Below the pieces are notes generated by a model. It did not search any database. It was not told where the DNA came from and saw only the letters and a list, made by a program, of their open reading frames with translations. A DNA stretch of 64,000 nt from Cristatella mucedo (lineage: Eukaryota > Bryozoa > Phylactolaemata > Cristatellidae), in NCBI GenBank assembly GCA_009760855.2, contig WPIO01000041.1, forward strand, positions 2,302,501 to 2,366,500, given 5' to 3'. The first letter of the stretch is position 1. Every line of letters begins with the position of its first letter. This document shows, piece by piece, positions 49,894 to 60,285 of the stretch. Both the position numbers and the translations under genes were made by a program.

Positions 49894-51558
49894 CTATTCA
49901 AAGAGATAACCACATTGCTGTCCCCTACGCACATTACCCTTTTTGGGCTAGCATGTGCACACGGTTGGCCATTTATGAAAAAGCCAACATGCGACGAATG
50001 ATTTGACCCTCGATCGGAAAAAAGCAAAATAAGCTGCTGCATCTAGTGAAGGGGCAAAGTAAAGATCAAGCGAAGGAATCAGCAGCTGAGATCCACTGAG
50101 CCCAGCTAAAAATTGCATTTATTCAAACGAAGCAAAGAGAGAGCAGCAACTATTTTATTTGACGAGAAAACCCGGAGAGAGACGAGAGAAAGACCCTCAC
50201 CGTGGATGCCATGGAATTTAGCAACCAGCACGGTATGCAGACAGCCGAGCAGCGAACAAGAATATGGCTGCCACAGCAGATGGCCATGCGAGCTGCCAGC
50301 CAAGGGAGGAGTCCCTTAGGAGGAGCCTCCAAAGTTCACAGGCTTCAACCACTGAGTGAGAGAACTGTAGTAATTCAATTTTGAAATGATTACGGGGCAG
50401 CTAATTGCAGCTCGTCGGCGAGAAATCCACAAGCTAGCTCCCAAGCGGTAGCAATAGGCAGCACTTCGTAAGCTCGTCTTCTAATAAATGACGACTGAAA
50501 AAATATGCGATCTGCATAATCCAAGCCAGGTCTTCGATGGACTGAGTGAGAGATCTTTCCAGAAAACGTAGCTCTCGTATGTATGACTCAACACTGCACC
50601 ACAGGCTTCCGGTATCCAGTTCAACAGCCGAGCAAGTGAACAACGCAATCTAGTAGAAGGAGTATTCCTAGCACTTGGCCGTGAATTTGCCGTGAATGTC
50701 CATCATTTTAAGCGGCGTACCAGGCCAACCAGTTGTGAGGTTATAGAAGAATAAAGAACTATGAACCTAAGGCAGACATGACGTTTACTGTGCTGCAACT
50801 GTTTCCAAATTGTGTTTACGGCCTAATATCCATCGAGTTGGAGAGCGACTACAAGATGCAAACCTGTTATCCCATGTCTTTGGTTCAAATCCTGAATCAG
50901 AAACGATGAACCAGACTCTTAAAATGAAATAAATCTGCATTAAAATGAGGCTGAATCCTGAAATCTACCCTTCTGTGATATCAAGTGCTGAGATATCCCA
51001 TTTAGAAATATGGCTGACCCGAAATGAGTCGGTCTCATGTTGCCATGGGTTAATATAAAAAGCTCAAGTCCATAGCACAGTGCAGACTAATCGACTGCCA
51101 CACAGGGTCCAAAATCGGCCAGAGCTCACAACTCACAATTTGAGGCCAATGGACAACTACACTGCCTGGCTCAAAACAGAGAGCCCATCTGACTGAATGT
51201 AACCTGACTTTGGATTTTTATACCACCTAACCACAGACTACCTTATAACTGGTTTAGAATCATTATAATTATATATAATTATAATTATAATTCAAGAACC
51301 ACAAATGATATCTCGGCAATACAAATTTGTTCAATATAGCACGCCATCGTTTCAATAGTGAAAACAGCAGAAAGCAGAGGGGGATAACTAGCCTGTTTCA
51401 AAAGTTCAACACTGGTCATGCTGTGCACTGGACAATGCACAGCAGCCTGACAACGACAGACAGCAGCTAAGAGCGCTCAGGCTGAACTAGCAGCACGCTC
51501 GGGGTGGTGGCACGAAACAGATCGCTGCACTCGCAGATCCCATCATGCCTGAGCTCAC

Positions 51559-51646
51559 CTCCATCGCTCTTATTGCCGACTGGTGCCCGCGAAGGACACG
51601 CACGCACGCCATGGTGCCCAGCTCCCATTCCTTGACCAAGCCGTCG
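51559..51646 (-). CDS. WD40-repeat protein, internal exon (DGLVKEWEL...GH)
   Basis: The 88-base exon runs from acceptor TTTGCGTTGCAG|C to donor GAG|GTGAGC. It encodes DGLVKEWELGTMACVRVLR then GHQSAIRAME. DGLVKEWEL is strand c/d of one blade and RVLRGHQSAIRAM is the GH-containing start of the next. Its first base completes an AGC serine begun by the preceding exon. No single long reading frame reveals it because it is short and flanked by introns. Confidence 0.8.
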
Positions 51647-51820
51647 CTGCAACGCAAACACGAGGCTCTCCATACTGGCTCAGTGACAGCGTGGAAAGCT
51701 CATCAACGTCTGGTCCCCAGCAAAGCTAAATATCCTGAGAGCAGCATGTAGGGGCTGCAATGGGCAGCAGCAGCATCAGTTAGCAGTTGGTAGCACATGG
51801 CCGAAGCCAGGTAGACAGAC

Positions 51821-51972
51821 CTGCCAGCAGTCAAAAGTCTGCCGTAGCAAAATGCCATCGCGACGATACTTCCCCGGTGGACGGAGAAACTGGCAACGGT
51901 CTGGGCAGTTAGCCGATCCCAGCAGCAGAGCTCTCCTCCACTCAGACCAGCGACGACCAGGTCATTAACGAT
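51821..51972 (-). CDS. WD40-repeat protein, internal exon (AGLSGGELCCWD)
   Basis: The 152-base exon runs from acceptor TTATTTGCTGTTTAG| to donor GGCAG|GTCTGT. It encodes IVNDLVVAGLSGGELCCWD, RLTAQTVASFSVHRG and SIVAMAFCYGRLLTAG: one WD blade (LVVAGLSGGELCCWD) and the first strands of the next. It ends in phase 2, matching the one-base start of exon 51646. Joined, it reads GRLLTAGSDGLVKEWEL, a textbook blade. The three exons together give about three consecutive WD repeats. Confidence 0.8.
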
Positions 51973-52184
51973 CTAAACAGCAAATAACTCAGTAGTTCAG
52001 CCGGGGTATGGACTCAGGCTCGCAGGATGACGGCTAGAATGGCAGCAATACACGGGGCAGCAGCAGTGGGACAGCAGCAGCAGCAGTGGCAGCGGCAGTG
52101 GCAGCACAAGCAGTTGCAGCTGCTTCAGCAAAGACAAAAATAGCACGACAACGACGAGGGACGGTAGCAAATCCTCAGCCTTCT

Positions 52185-52320
52185 TAATAATAATAATAAT
52201 ATTGCACTTAATAAAGCGCCCTCAGAGAACTTAATCTCTTTCTAGGCGCTTTACATTTGCTGCAAAGTGATACGCAATAGAATAGTAAGTAAAATCATGC
52301 TTGAAAAACAAACAAAATGA
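52185..52320 (-). mobile_element. LINE family 1, 3' terminal fragment in WD40-gene intron
   Basis: TTAATAATAATAATATTGCAC and the terminus through AAAATCATGCTTGAAAAACA are nearly identical to 12391-12530, indicating a recent shared source. It stops abruptly at about 52320. Confidence 0.78.
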
Positions 52321-52376
52321 ATACTTCTATCTCTAGCCTACTCCCGAGTCTTAGCCTAGGCATAAGGCGCACACAC

Positions 52377-52456
52377 ATCCCAGAATCCATCGCACGATCC
52401 AGTGTTCGAGTCGTGCAGCTTGCAATCCTTTCCTGTCCTCTTCAAGCAGGCGACAG
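52377..52456 (-). CDS. Candidate WD40-gene exon 5' of 51972
   Basis: An 80-base stretch lies between acceptor CAACCTTTGCAG| and a possible donor GGGAT|GTGTGT. It reads VACLKRTGKDCKLHDSNTG then SCDGFWD, WD40-like in character, and ends in phase 0 as the next exon requires. The donor is weak, and a SINE begins only about 7 bases upstream of the acceptor, so the polypyrimidine tract is poor. Chance is a real alternative. Confidence 0.3.
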
Positions 52457-52462
52457 CTGCAA

Positions 52463-52640
52463 AGGTTGAGCCGCGATGGCACACTAGGTAAGGCGGTTGC
52501 TTTTCACGACCTCGGTCCCGAGATCGGGGTTCGAATCCTATGGTTGGCGGTCTTATATTGCAGCTGCAAGCAGTGGAGATAGCCGTAAAGGCTCTTCTGT
52601 CGCTATACAAAAGAGGCTGTTGAATCAGCAAGTATTTAAT
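52463..52640 (+). repeat. SINE family A, full copy
   Basis: A-box region GATGGCACACTAGGTAAGG at 52473, B-box GGGGTTCGAATCC near 52526, body GCAAGCAGTGGAGATAGCCG, and end CTGTTGAATCAGCAAGTATT. It lies antisense to the WD40 gene, in a presumed intron. Confidence 0.87.
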
Positions 52641-52662
52641 TTATTCAAAGATTCTTCTAATA

Positions 52663-52846
52663 CATCGGTTCTCAACCTGTGGACCGCGAGCCCTTTGGTG
52701 GTCGAATTACCCTTTAGAAGGGGTCGCCTAAGACCATCGGAAAACATGCATTTCCACATTTCGCACACAATAATTGTACGGTCGGGGGTCACCACAACAT
52801 GGGGAACTATTAAAGGGTCGCGGCATTAGGAAGATTGAGAACCACT
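52663..52846 (+). mobile_element. SPIN-like hAT (Buster-type) MITE with 8-bp target duplication
   Basis: The left end CATCGGTTCTCAACCTGTGG and the right end GATTGAGAACCACT are inverted repeats of the kind carried by hAT elements. The interior has GGGGTCGCCTAAGACCATCG, GTCGGGGGTCACCACAACAT and AAAGGGTCGCGGCATTAGGA, which I recognise as the SPIN/space-invader hAT MITE type. Flanks TTCTAATA (52655-52662) and TTCTAGTA (52847-52854) differ at one base and have central TA, as expected for Buster-group hATs. 184 bp, no transposase. Confidence 0.78.
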
Positions 52847-52854
52847 TTCTAGTA

Positions 52855-53233
52855 CTAAATAAGTGAGACAGTTGAATCTGCTAATCTATACTTTACATTA
52901 GCCTAAGTGCTTGGACTCGATGCCTAAAAGGATGCTTTTGCCGTTGTAGTGGTTGCCACATGGTGAGATCACATCTTGTATGTCTTGGGTTAGTTCTGAA
53001 TGAGGAGCAACTGCTGCCAATAACTTTTCCAAGTTGCCAGTATGAAAAATACATACAAAATGTATATGCACCATCTTTACCGTGTATCCTAGAGGCGTTA
53101 AGCAGCTAGTTGATGCTTTTGTTGCATGCCTTACAGAATCTACGGTTTGTGCCAAAAGCATATGGCGCTTAGAGGCATAGTAAGCATAACTCTAAGGAGG
53201 GGCTTCATTTTTTAATGGATGGATTGAGCTTTG
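52855..53233. other. Unassigned; 88-codon minus frame of unknown nature
   Basis: A minus frame at 53161-52898 (ATG to TAA) contains NLEKLLAAVAPHSELTQDI and HYNGKSILLGIESKHLG. It looks protein-like but matches no family I know, and its splice phase does not obviously link to the WD40 exons. It could be an exon, a gene fragment or chance. Confidence 0.3.
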
Positions 53234-53490
53234 ACCTTGACCGGTCAGTAGCAGAGGAGCAACCCCAATCAGCTGCACCTTTGACTAAACCGGACAGTAG
53301 CAGAGGAGCAACCCCAATCAGCTGCACCTTTGACTAAACCGGACAGTAGCAGAGGAGCAACCCCAATCAGCTGCACCTTTGACTAAACCGGACAGTAGCA
53401 GAGGAGCAACCCCAATCAGCTGCACCTTTGACCTTGCCAGGTCAGTAGCAGAGGAGCAACCCCAAGCTGCACCTTCGACTATTTCACCTT
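53234..53490 (+). repeat. 49-bp minisatellite, about five units
   Basis: Units of GTAGCAGAGGAGCAACCCCA... repeat with exact 49-base spacing (CAG landmarks at about 53248, 53297, 53346 and 53395, then 53445 at 50 bases). The three middle units are virtually identical. The outer units carry a GACCTTG variant, so homogenisation is central. Confidence 0.93.
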
Positions 53491-53611
53491 CACTACTGAT
53501 ACATCAGCCGAGATTAAATACTTCGTAAACGCCAGTCCTCATGCCTGCTAGAGCACACAGGCGTTGGCTCATATATGCAGTTAATGAATTGGTTGCAAAG
53601 ATATTCTAAGC

Positions 53612-53800
53612 TTGGGTAATTAATAAAAAAAATCCTAGCTGATTTAACAGCCTCTTTTTGTATAGCGACAGAAGAGCCTTTACGGCTATCACCACCGCTT
53701 GCAGTGGCGATAAAGGATCGCCCACCACAGGATTCGAACCCACGACCTCGGGGCTGAGGTCGTGAAAAGCAACCGCCTTACCTAGTGAGCCATTACTCTT
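53612..53800 (-). repeat. SINE family A, full copy
   Basis: Minus orientation with AATCCTAGCTGATTTAACAG tail complement, B-box complement GGATTCGAACCC and A-box complement CCTTACCTAGTGAGCCA. The best preserved A copy; same strand as the WD40 gene. Confidence 0.88.
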
Positions 53801-54079
53801 TAAGAAAATTTGACAGATTCGCCAGAAATCAGGCAAAATGATTATATATTTAATTTGCAGAGTTACTGCCTATCTACCGCGCACCACTGAGAAAGTATGC
53901 TACCTGGAAATATGACCAGACAGCTCCATACGACAACAGATGGTAATACGAAAACATTTGACCTTGGCTACAGGGTCACAGCGATCGATGAAACTCCCCA
54001 AGAAGAAAGAATATTGCCAGCGTAGCAATAATTGATAAACTGCCAAAGCACTGACCTGCAACAATTAATAACAATGATA

Positions 54080-54155
54080 ATAAGTCTTTAAAGTGCCTAG
54101 AAAGAGATTAAGTTCTCCGAGGGGCTATACCAATGCATTATTGTAATTATTATTC
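54080..54155 (+). mobile_element. LINE family 1, 3' terminal fragment
   Basis: TAAAGTGCCTAGAAAGAGAT, then AAGTTCTCCGAGGGGCTATA and ATTATT. Very short. Confidence 0.65.
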
Positions 54156-54313
54156 GATGGATGCTTTACAACTCACTGCCTGAGAAGCAATGGCCGGCAG
54201 TTAGAAAAAAGCAAGGCTTCTGCTTAGGCAAGCATAAAAAAGCACACGATAGGGACACTAATTGGAGACCGACAGTAAGAACCAGGGAGTCTGGAATTGA
54301 ATAGGACCACTCA

Positions 54314-54370
54314 CCCACACACACACACACAAAACACACACACACACACTCACACACGCGCACACACACG
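54314..54370 (+). repeat. (CA)n microsatellite
   Basis: CA dinucleotides with AAA and CTC interruptions. Confidence 0.9.
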
Positions 54371-54493
54371 AGAGCACACAGAGATGACGCTTCAAGCCTG
54401 CCTCAGCAAGCCTGCCTCAAAAGCATGACCGCCAAAAGTGGCATCGACAAGTCGTTCCTGCTCTGGCAATGCAGAGCAGCGGGGCTCTCACAC

Positions 54494-54687
54494 CAGCGCT
54501 TGAAAGCTGACAGCCGCCAGCTGAAGCCGGCCACCGTCACCCTCCTCGCCCAGCCCAGCAGACCGTGTAGGCCGGCGGCCACACTCGCTCGCTCCTGCAG
54601 TCAGCCTGAGCTTCAGCCAGCCAGCTGCAGGCTGGATCCATAATTCTGCGTATGTGCCCACCAGGTTTGGCTGGCAGAGCAAGCTGA
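54494..54687 (-). CDS. Candidate exon, possibly of the WD40 gene
   Basis: An excellent acceptor (TTCTCTCTTGTGCTCCTCCTAG) precedes 64 open codons ending at donor GCGCTG|GTGTGAG. The peptide includes NLVGTYAELWIQPAAGWLKL and ends GDGGRLQLAAVSFQAL. No WD dipeptide or other domain is evident. Same strand and 2.5 kb 5' of the WD40 exons. Unproven; a chance frame of this length with both splice signals is unusual but possible. Confidence 0.3.
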
Positions 54688-54781
54688 CTAGGAGGAGCAC
54701 AAGAGAGAATGGTGCTTTGTCTCGTTAGAGCTGACAACAATAATAATTACAGCAATACATCAACGAGCCCCCCCCCCCCAC

Positions 54782-55870
54782 TTGAGAGAACTAAATTCCT
54801 TTGCATGCCCTACAGAGGAAGCATACTGATTGGTTAGCGATAGTGTGTGCAATATAAGCAGGCATGAACACATAAAAAATGCGATTCATACAGACAAATG
54901 TATCTCCGTCTGTAACTCAACAAAGCTATAGAGATTAAGTGGTTGTTTCGCAGGAGAGTTTTGTATAGCGCACTCACAGCCTAAGCAGCTTTCGGTACGC
55001 ATTCGGTAGCCAACAGACTTCGTCTCACGCAACAAAGAGAAAGTGGGAAGCATAGCAGAGTCAGGAGAGCAGTTGAGGTAGTGAGTAGCATGAAAGTAGC
55101 AGCTCAGGACTGCTGAAAAGGATGAGCCACAGTCGGCAGCAGGAGAGTAGTTGCCGTTGTGTAAGAATTGTAGAAGCCATGCTGTGAGGAGTGTTACTAT
55201 TTTTAGATTATTTTTCAATGTCACCAGTCAGAGAATGTCACGACGTCAGTCGGGAGTGAGTAAAAATTTTTATTAGCATACAAGTTGACAACATCGTTTC
55301 CAAATCCATTGAGGTCTATTAGAGGCAGAGCTATACGAATTGAGTCATAAGAGAGGAAGGGGGGGCAGAGGTAGGAGGAGAGAGAGGTAGGAGGAGAGAG
55401 AGGTAGGAGGAGAGAGAGAAGGATAGAGAGAGACAGAGTCCCACTGCATACTTCGCCTCCCTGCACCTGAAAAGCCGTCGTGTGGGATGCTACAATGCGA
55501 AGTCTTACACGGAATTGATACACCTGATTGGTAGGCCATTGCAAGAGAATAGAGAGATCTACAGGTCAGTGACAGAGTTTTGAAGTCGATGCACTGCTTA
55601 AAAATGGAGAGTCTGCCCAAGTAAGTGAGTAGTGAAATTATTTGGCAGATGCGACTCTAATGACAGACAAGTCTAGCTGCAGAGCTTTACAATCAGTTTT
55701 AAGTATCTTGCTGCATAGGCAGGAAGACCTGCCAGTAGTGAGTGTCACCATTCTAGACGGGATTTCATAGAGGCATGGACCTGCTTGTGCTATCCTTATC
55801 TAAGCAAGCCATAATAGTGAGAGCTGATAGTAGATCTATTCGATTACAGAAAGCATAGAGATCAGCTAGC
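54782..55870 (-). mobile_element. LINE family 1, decayed, split by a LINE family 2 tail and GA-rich DNA
   Basis: Minus-strand 3' terminus at 54782-54890 after a C run; RT C-terminal landmarks at 55155-55330 (GAGAATGTCACGACGTCAGT), at 55545-55600 and up to 55870 (CTAGCTGCAGAGCTTTACAA, GTGCTATCCTTATCTAAGCA). A GA-rich patch (55350-55440) and the LINE 2 tail interrupt it. Confidence 0.6.
54895..55155 (-). mobile_element. LINE family 2 3' end nested in LINE family 1
   Basis: ATGTATCTCCGTCTGTAACTC, AGAGTTTTGTATAGCGCACT and AAGAGAAAGTGGGAAGCATAG reproduce the 2.4-kb copy closely. It sits between the 3'UTR and RT parts of a LINE 1 copy, so it is the younger insertion. Confidence 0.65.
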
Positions 55871-57624
55871 ACATGTGAAATCATACGTTCAAGGTGAAAG
55901 TGATCTTTCAGAGGCTTGAAATTGTAGAAATATGCTGAACATCGGAGGAATCACCAGTGTTCTGGTTACAGACCGGCTGCTAACATGGGAGATGACTAAG
56001 GCCTTAACAACGCTGGGCCGGTATTGTCCTTAAGACGAAGTCAGCTTAGTGAAACTGTGCTAGGCATCACACAGTGAACCAGAATTTAAAGAGATTGACA
56101 AGCTGTGGATAGCATAGCAGGCAGATAGTCAAAACGGTCTCACCGACAAGCAGAAGTAACTACCTCCCTCATTCTCACTCCCTCATTCTCAATCACTCTT
56201 TCACTGGATGGCAAAACAGCCTGCTTGAAAGAAATCAATTGTCATCGGTGCAGGGCAGTCGCACCCTACACCCACCATTTTCAAACAAAGACTCCTTTCC
56301 TGATCATCGAGAATGTCGGCTAGGTGAGAAATTGGTAGACAGGTAGCAAGAAGGCGGCAGCAGTTGCCCTGCGGCACGGCCCAGTATTCGGAAGCAGCAG
56401 TCAAGGAGAGTCGATAACAACAAGACCTAGTGCAGTGATTGCCATCGGTGCCCGGGGCACACTGCAACAGTCAGCACGCCGGACACAAGGAGCCCGAGCA
56501 ATGTCTGCTTCTGGGGGAGAGGGAGTCTTTGGTATTCCTGGCATTCTTTTACTCAGCCGCAGATGCATTAGCAATCGACAGGGGGTTAGCCCTGTACTGC
56601 GGGCCTCGGCTATGCTGCAACTCACGGTAGCAAGCAGTTTGTCTTCACTGCACAGCTGAAACTGGCTGTTCGGTTAACATTTTTGTGAGCAGATAAGGAA
56701 TTAGTGCTTGGAAACAGCGTGGACCTAGAGATCTAGCCATGCCGATGCAGCAGCATGCTGCATCGGCATCACACAGGCTTTGCATTAGCAAAGCTCTTGC
56801 CCAGCTACACAAGCCTAAATAATCATCTGCTGTCGACCTCCATGGCAGGCTTCTCTTTATCGTAGGTGCCGAGAGCAACTGCATCGAGTTTCAGAGATGT
56901 GCACATTGCCGGTAGATAAGGAAATGACACCACAATGGCAGAACGGTGTCATAATTGGTCTGGGCAAGATCTGAGCACAGCAATTGTGGTTGTCTGATCA
57001 ATAGATGGGCTGCCAGCACAGATGAATGGGCTGGCAAGGTTGATTCAGGCCAACGTGTTCTCTTCTTCATCGTCCATACCGGCTGCACCTCACCTTGCCG
57101 GTCAAAAGGGCCGACCGGCTCGAGCTCGAGATTGAACGTGATCGCATATCAAGCATATTAGCTGTTGCTCGGCAGCTGCTGGCTCAGCTGGCTCTAGTTT
57201 CTTTTTTTTGGCTTCCTGCATAAACAGTACAGAGCTCTTCGCAGCAACCTTAGAACGTTGCCTTTGTGATTTCTGAGAATGCTTTGACACCAGAATACGC
57301 CGATTCGAATTCCTCAAGGCGACGATTCGAGCTTGAGTTACCTCACCGCGAGCTGAGCCAGCCGAAAGAGCCTCGTTGCCAGCCATCGGCTCAGATACCC
57401 TTGCGACGGCCACCTACTCGGCAAGGAACTGAGCAGCATGCGACGCGGCCGGTCTGTGAAGTAGGCGTGAACACACGAGACAAAGAGCTGGGTCGCGCAA
57501 CACAGTGATGAGCTTGGACAAAGTCCACGAACCTGGGATACATACTCACAAGCGCACACTGTAGTGCCTGTTTTTGTACTCCATGTTGTATTGCATGGTA
57601 TGCGCTTGCAGGTGGGCATGAGCA
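55871..57624. other. Unassigned; several short minus-strand open stretches with splice-like borders
   Basis: Minus-strand pieces such as CRLLATCLPISHLADILDD (about 56370-56300, then a GTGGGT donor) and a Lys-rich stretch near 57.2 kb look protein-like. They lie on the strand of the WD40 gene, but I could not phase them together. They may be further exons or chance frames. Confidence 0.3.
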
Positions 57625-57765
57625 TAATAATAATGATAATAATAATAATAAGAAGAATGCAGTTGATAAAGCGCCCTCAGAGAACTCAATCTCTCTCTAG
57701 ACGCTTTACATTTGCTGCAAAGGGAAATGCAATTGAATCGTGAGTAATATCATGCTTGATAAACA
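57625..57765 (-). mobile_element. LINE family 1, 3' terminal fragment
   Basis: An (AAT)n/(AAG)n tail then AAAGCGCCCTCAGAGAACTC and GACGCTTTACATTTGCTGC; ends at about 57765. Confidence 0.75.
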
Positions 57766-57803
57766 AGCATATATACCGGTGTGTGTACATAAGTATCTGT
57801 GCC

Positions 57804-57805
<2 letters not shown>

Positions 57806-57865
<60 letters not shown>

Positions 57866-57894
57866 TGCGTGCGTGCGTGCGTGCGTGCGTGTGC

Positions 57895-57933
<39 letters not shown>
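57806..57933 (+). repeat. (GT)n microsatellite with GCGT block
   Basis: GT run with a (GCGT)n stretch near 57860-57900, the same compound design as at 11.7 kb. Confidence 0.95.
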
Positions 57934-57934
<1 letters not shown>

Positions 57935-58520
57935 TCAAACACACTTGCATGCATGATGAACCGGTGACTAGCAGCAGTGGGTATAGTGGGCGGCACCTTC
58001 CTGAACCTGAGTGGCCTCTGAGTTACCTAGTGTGCATGAGTCACCACTAGGCTACCTACGACTAATTGACATGGCAAGTAAACAGCCATCTTCAGGACAG
58101 CTTTCCCCCAGCAATCACTTTCGGACGGTACCCTCACCGGACTGGATAATGGCACACGGCACGACTGCCAGGGCCACAAAAAGGTCCAGCCTCCCTCCTT
58201 CGCAGAGACACAGAGAGGGGGACGTCGCTAGGCAAATTCAAATAGCAGACAGATCAGTCGACTACTTGCTAAGGCCTCAAACTCCAGTCCATTACGAGGC
58301 AGCAGAGCAGCTGTCCAGGAATTCCAGGAATTCCGGAGCGAGGAATGCCCTGCAAATCGCACCTAAGACGGAAGCCTCAGAAGCTTCAATATTATTGCTG
58401 CAGCACAGTCGCTGCAGCCCTTGGGCACGGCAGCCCAGCAGCAGAGTGAGAGGCGCAGCATGGATTAATATCTGGCCTTTGCTGGCAGCAGGCGCCTGCT
58501 CAGCAGACACAGATCCTTAC

Positions 58521-58737
58521 GGTGATGGAGGTTACGGTCTGCGACTTTGATGGCTCGGCTGATGGCGGCTTCTGATCCCGTGGGCAGCTGCTCGTATCGG
58601 TCGCGCCATTGTCGTCGCCTCCGCTGCTGCCTTGCTGCCCACGGGCGTCAGCAGAGGCGGCAGCCGATGCCGTACGGGCAGGAACAAAGTATTCACGATC
58701 CAGCTTGGATGTCGAGCAGTCGTACAAACTCAGAACC
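58521..58737 (-). CDS. Candidate 5' exon, low-complexity linker type
   Basis: Acceptor CACTCGACCTCCAG|G is followed by 72 open codons to donor ATCACC|GTAAGG. The peptide starts VLSLYDCSTSKLDREYF, continues PARTASAAASADARG, and ends in a Ser/Pro/Asp-rich linker (DTSSCPRDQKPPSAEPSKS). Could be an early exon of the WD40 gene. Family unknown. Confidence 0.3.
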
Positions 58738-59804
58738 CTGGAGGTCGAGTGGAGGTCAAGCTTACTGCATAGCCTCCTTGCATCAAGCTGCTTTTATCAT
58801 GCTACTTGTTTGCAAAGACAAACGTATCCAGACAGTTCAGACAGCATACAAATTGAAGAAAATGACAGCATCGGTGACGGACGTGATTAGATACCACGAA
58901 GGTGACACTCAGACTTTCTTCGAGAACGGCCGTCCTCTGGGTAGTAGTACAATTGGTAATACATCGGCACATGCTGCAGCAGATGTTTTCCCATCTCCGA
59001 AATTAAGCAATTAAGGAAAATTGATCAGATGGCCATTTAGGGATCTTACTAGCTCTTTTATAGACTAGTGCAACATTTAAAAAAAAATTGATGGAAGGCA
59101 ATCAACAATGGATCTGAGAACAGAAAAATTTTGCCTCGCGTGCTATATGTTGCAATCTTGCAACCACTGGCTGTCATGGCAACCGGGTGCCCTTCTGACT
59201 GAGCTATCGAGACTACCCTTAAGAGACTTTCACATACACCGTATTTTATCGGTCTATACATCAAAGCTTGGAGCTAATTTGACTGATTATAAAGCATATC
59301 TCCAAGGGACTTCGTGCCAAAGCAATTAGTTGATAATTGGCTAGTCGAAGTGACCTCTCAAAACACAGACTACAATAATGACCTATTCGATGCTGGCACC
59401 GATCGAAGATTAAAAGGCCAAACGTAAGAAATAATGTAATGCAACATGACACCATTGTGCCACTTTGCATTAAACTTATTCGTTTTCCTCACCACACGAG
59501 ATATCAATTATATCTTGTATCGCATAATTACTTTGGCTTGCTGGCAGTTGTCGGTAAGAACTAACCAGCTACAAACTCTCGTTATCGGTCTAGATTTTGA
59601 TGCAGAAGCAGCTACACCCGCATTTGTATGACTAAGTATGATTTTCAGAGGGCCAACAAAAATAGGCACATTCATGTACACGAATATACAGTATCCAGTG
59701 GTGCCCCAAAAAATCCATGCACTTCACAGATTTAAATTTAACCGTAGATATTTCAGTGTTTAATGGAATTCTGGTCAATAACACTTCAACGAAGCAGAGT
59801 ACTT
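58738..59804. other. Unassigned sequence
   Basis: A plus-strand frame ending at 59014 reads KDKRIQTVQTAYKLKKMTA and VIRYHEGDTQTFFENGRPL, without a recognised family. Nothing else is supported. Confidence 0.35.
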
Positions 59805-59920
59805 GCATAATAATAATAATATAATAATAATGCACTTGATAAAGCACCCTCAGAGAACTCAATCTCTTTCTAAGCGCTTTACATTTGCTGCAAAGGGGAA
59901 CACGATTGAATGATGATTTA
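59805..59920 (-). mobile_element. LINE family 1, 3' terminal fragment
   Basis: AATAATAATAATATAATAAT tail, then AAAGCACCCTCAGAGAACTC and AAGCGCTTTACATTTGCTGC. Confidence 0.75.
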
Positions 59921-60034
59921 GCAATATATATAAAAAATCGTGCATGCTACCACCAGATGCAAAAGTATGCACAATGACTCTGTTTTTGCAGTATGTGGGG
60001 CAATTTTAGCTCGGAAATAGTCACCATTCTTGTG

Positions 60035-60285
60035 AGACATCCTTCTTTAGTATCATGGGAGCACTATAAATTAGAATTCCTACGTGCATAAAATATCACC
60101 CTCTCTAAAAGTTTATCAAAACAACCACATCGGACAATTTATTGCAATAATCAAGAGTTTGAAACATGCCATCTTGATTGTTCTCGGCTGATATTCATTT
60201 TTAGTACCGTGGGAGTACTAAAAGTACGATTTACTAGATGCATCAAGTACCATCTCTCAAAAAGTGTCTCAACCGTGTCTTAAAG
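60035..60285 (+). repeat. Diverged tandem duplication, ~170-bp unit
   Basis: TTTAGTATCATGGGAGCACTA...ATCACCCTCTC near 60047 is echoed by TTTAGTACCGTGGGAGTACTA...GTACCATCTCTC near 60201, in the same order with many substitutions. Confidence 0.5.

Noticed and set aside
53234-53490. CRISPR-like array
   Set aside because: Units are contiguous 49-bp repeats without unique spacers, in animal DNA.
53904-54055. Possible WD40-gene exon (open, acceptor GTTGCAG, donor CAG|GTAGC, ends near MELSGHIS)
   Set aside because: End phase does not fit the next candidate exon, and the other strand also shows an open stretch with splice-like ends; not enough to call.
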